This document shows, piece after piece, positions 63,168-64,000 of a DNA stretch of 64,000 nucleotides. Source of the stretch: Microcaldota archaeon (GTDB lineage: Archaea; Micrarchaeota; Micrarchaeia; Micrarchaeales; Micrarchaeaceae); contig JAJZBL010000003.1 in assembly GCA_021798935.1 (NCBI GenBank), forward strand, positions 62,001-126,000. The letters run 5' to 3'. Numbering within the stretch: the first letter of the stretch is position 1; each line of letters begins with the position of its first letter. The notes beneath the pieces were generated by a model. The model was not told where the DNA came from. It ran no database searches and was given only the letters and a program-made list of their open reading frames with translations. Made by a program: the position numbers and the translations under genes.

Positions 63168-63204
63168 GTTTTCACCTTTTAATTAAGCATAATCAATTTT
63201 TACT

Positions 63205-63909
63205 TTAGTTCTGTTTTGTATTATCCTCAGAGTTTTTTCCATCTTCACTCTTTTCATCTTCTTTTTTATCTTCCTTTGAAATATTCTCTTTCTTTGATAT
63301 TATTACAGATGCAGGTCTTATGATGTTGTTATTAAACTTGTATCCTTTGGTTATAACCTGCAGAATATTCCCATCTGGTTCATCACTATCTTTTATGGCT
63401 GCAATATCGTGCATATATGGATCGTACTTGCCAGTTGATGCAATTTCCTGCAGTCCCTCTTTTCTAAGTGTGTCCATTATATTTTTATATACCATTTCTA
63501 TGCCTTCTTTTACTTCTTTATTATCTGATTTCTCAACAGCTTTTAAAGCCAATTCAAATTCATCTATTACTGGAAGCAATTTCTTAATTACCTCTTGCTT
63601 TCCTAAGCTATTTGCATTGCTTAAATCGACTTGAACACGCTTCTTGTAATTGTCGAACTCTGCAGCAATGCGCAACATCCGCTCCTTGTAGTCTTTTGCT
63701 TCTTCTGTTTTGGCTTTTAAATTTTTCTCCATCTCCATTAAATGATCAGAGATTTCTTTATTATTTTTAGATGCTTCTCCAGATTTACCTATCTTGCCTT
63801 TGGTCTCTTCTTCATCTTTGCTCTTCTCATTATTATTATTTGGTTTCTCCTGCTCTTCTTCATCTCCTTGGTTATCTTTTTTGTCTTCAGGCTCCCTCTT
63901 ATCTTCCAT
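63205..63909 (-). CDS. grpE: Nucleotide exchange factor GrpE
   Basis: GrpE releases ADP from DnaK. The 234 residues consist of a very acidic and charged N-terminal region (about 1-60, probably disordered), a long coiled coil (about 60-110: AEFDNYKKRVQVDL), the GrpE core with DEFELALKAVEK and the C-terminal beta domain (DPYMHDIAAIKD, NIIRPASVIISK), and an acidic tail. GTG codons at 63921 and 63918 are in frame but form the ribosome binding site GTGGTG for ATG 63909. Confidence 0.94.
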   Translation of the reverse strand: MEDKREPEDKKDNQGDEEEQEKPNNNNEKSKDEEETKGKIGKSGEASKNNKEISDHLMEMEKNLKAKTEEAKDYKERMLRIAAEFDNYKKRVQVDLSNANSLGKQEVIKKLLPVIDEFELALKAVEKSDNKEVKEGIEMVYKNIMDTLRKEGLQEIASTGKYDPYMHDIAAIKDSDEPDGNILQVITKGYKFNNNIIRPASVIISKKENISKEDKKEDEKSEDGKNSEDNTKQN

Positions 63910-63921
63910 ACTTAACACCAC

Positions 63922-64000
63922 TTATTCGATTTTTACCTTTTTGAACCTCTTGGCCTCTGATTTGCCCTTTGATAGTTTATCAAATTGCCTGGCTATATCA
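63922..64000 (-). CDS. C-terminal fragment of an unidentified gene
   Basis: Only the last 25 residues are in the window, on the minus strand, ending DIARQFDKLSKGKSEAKRFK plus KVKIE and a TAA at 63922-63924. They are strongly basic and helical. The stop sits 12 nt before the grpE ATG, so it is the upstream gene of the grpE-dnaK-dnaJ transcript. Too little is visible for a family call. Confidence 0.55.
   Translation of the reverse strand, partial: DIARQFDKLSKGKSEAKRFKKVKIE

Noticed and set aside
1-64000. CRISPR arrays, insertion sequences, integrated virus
   Set aside because: No regularly spaced direct repeats, transposase, integrase or terminal repeats were seen on either strand while reading the window.

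Overview
The window is a gene-dense, AT-rich stretch of an archaeal chromosome. The archaeal markers are an RNA polymerase encoded as H, B'', B', A' and A'', TFB, aCPSF1/FttA, archaeal DnaG, EF-1A with S10, an archaeal proteasome beta subunit, Alba, Sm-like protein, TRAM protein, class I CCA-adding enzyme, Trm1 and Hjc. Small genes, very short spacers, split or intron-bearing tRNAs, cytochrome b and Fe/Mn superoxide dismutase point to an ARMAN-like DPANN archaeon (Micrarchaeota/Parvarchaeota type), possibly acidophilic and oxygen-exposed. That lineage call is inference, not something the sequence proves. No rRNA, CRISPR array, insertion sequence or prophage was seen.

Layout. 1-4.5 kb: a partial PEBP-family gene, a two-helix potassium-channel-like protein, malic enzyme, CTP synthase and an intron-containing tRNA-Ala. 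4.5-15.3 kb: Sm-like protein, the RNA polymerase genes, and upstream of them aCPSF1, proteasome beta and a TRAM protein, all on the minus strand. 15.4-24.6 kb: TFB, PRC-barrel protein, RFC small subunit, SOD, a DUF59 protein, DUF1059, S10/EF-1A, aIF5B and a long NDK. 24.6-42.2 kb: a mosaic of RNA-processing genes (DEAD-box helicase, Trm1, CCA enzyme, AspRS, AK6-like kinase, Alba) interleaved with unknown small helical proteins, a TPR-like/AAA fusion, a Kef-type antiporter and a divergent lipoate-ligase-like protein. 42.2-47.3 kb: a minus-strand ABC-2 exporter operon with a surface beta-sandwich protein, an unknown protein and a PadR regulator. 47.5-55.4 kb: DnaG, a pilin-like surface protein, KsgA, cytochrome b, tRNA-Phe, a Hef-type helicase, Hjc and tRNA-Thr. 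55.5-64 kb: an MFS transporter, two KaiC-family ATPases with a third gene that reads as two tandem P1/aL12-like domains, a degenerate AAA/nuclease protein, and dnaJ-dnaK-grpE.

The best candidates for something new are the KaiC-KaiC-double-P1-like operon (56.8-58.8 kb), the tRNA-Ala with a 13-nt T-loop intron that fits a relaxed bulge-helix-bulge to the nucleotide, and a tRNA-Thr in which the nearly universal G18-T55 contact is replaced by A18-G55. Other leads are a channel with a TVGSN filter, a DEAD-box helicase with a long leader whose hairpin abuts its ribosome binding site, and an AspRS with mixed specificity residues. Start sites show a consistent grammar: many leadered genes carry GGTG or GTGA a few bases before ATG or, often, TTG. 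I used this to trim several starts.
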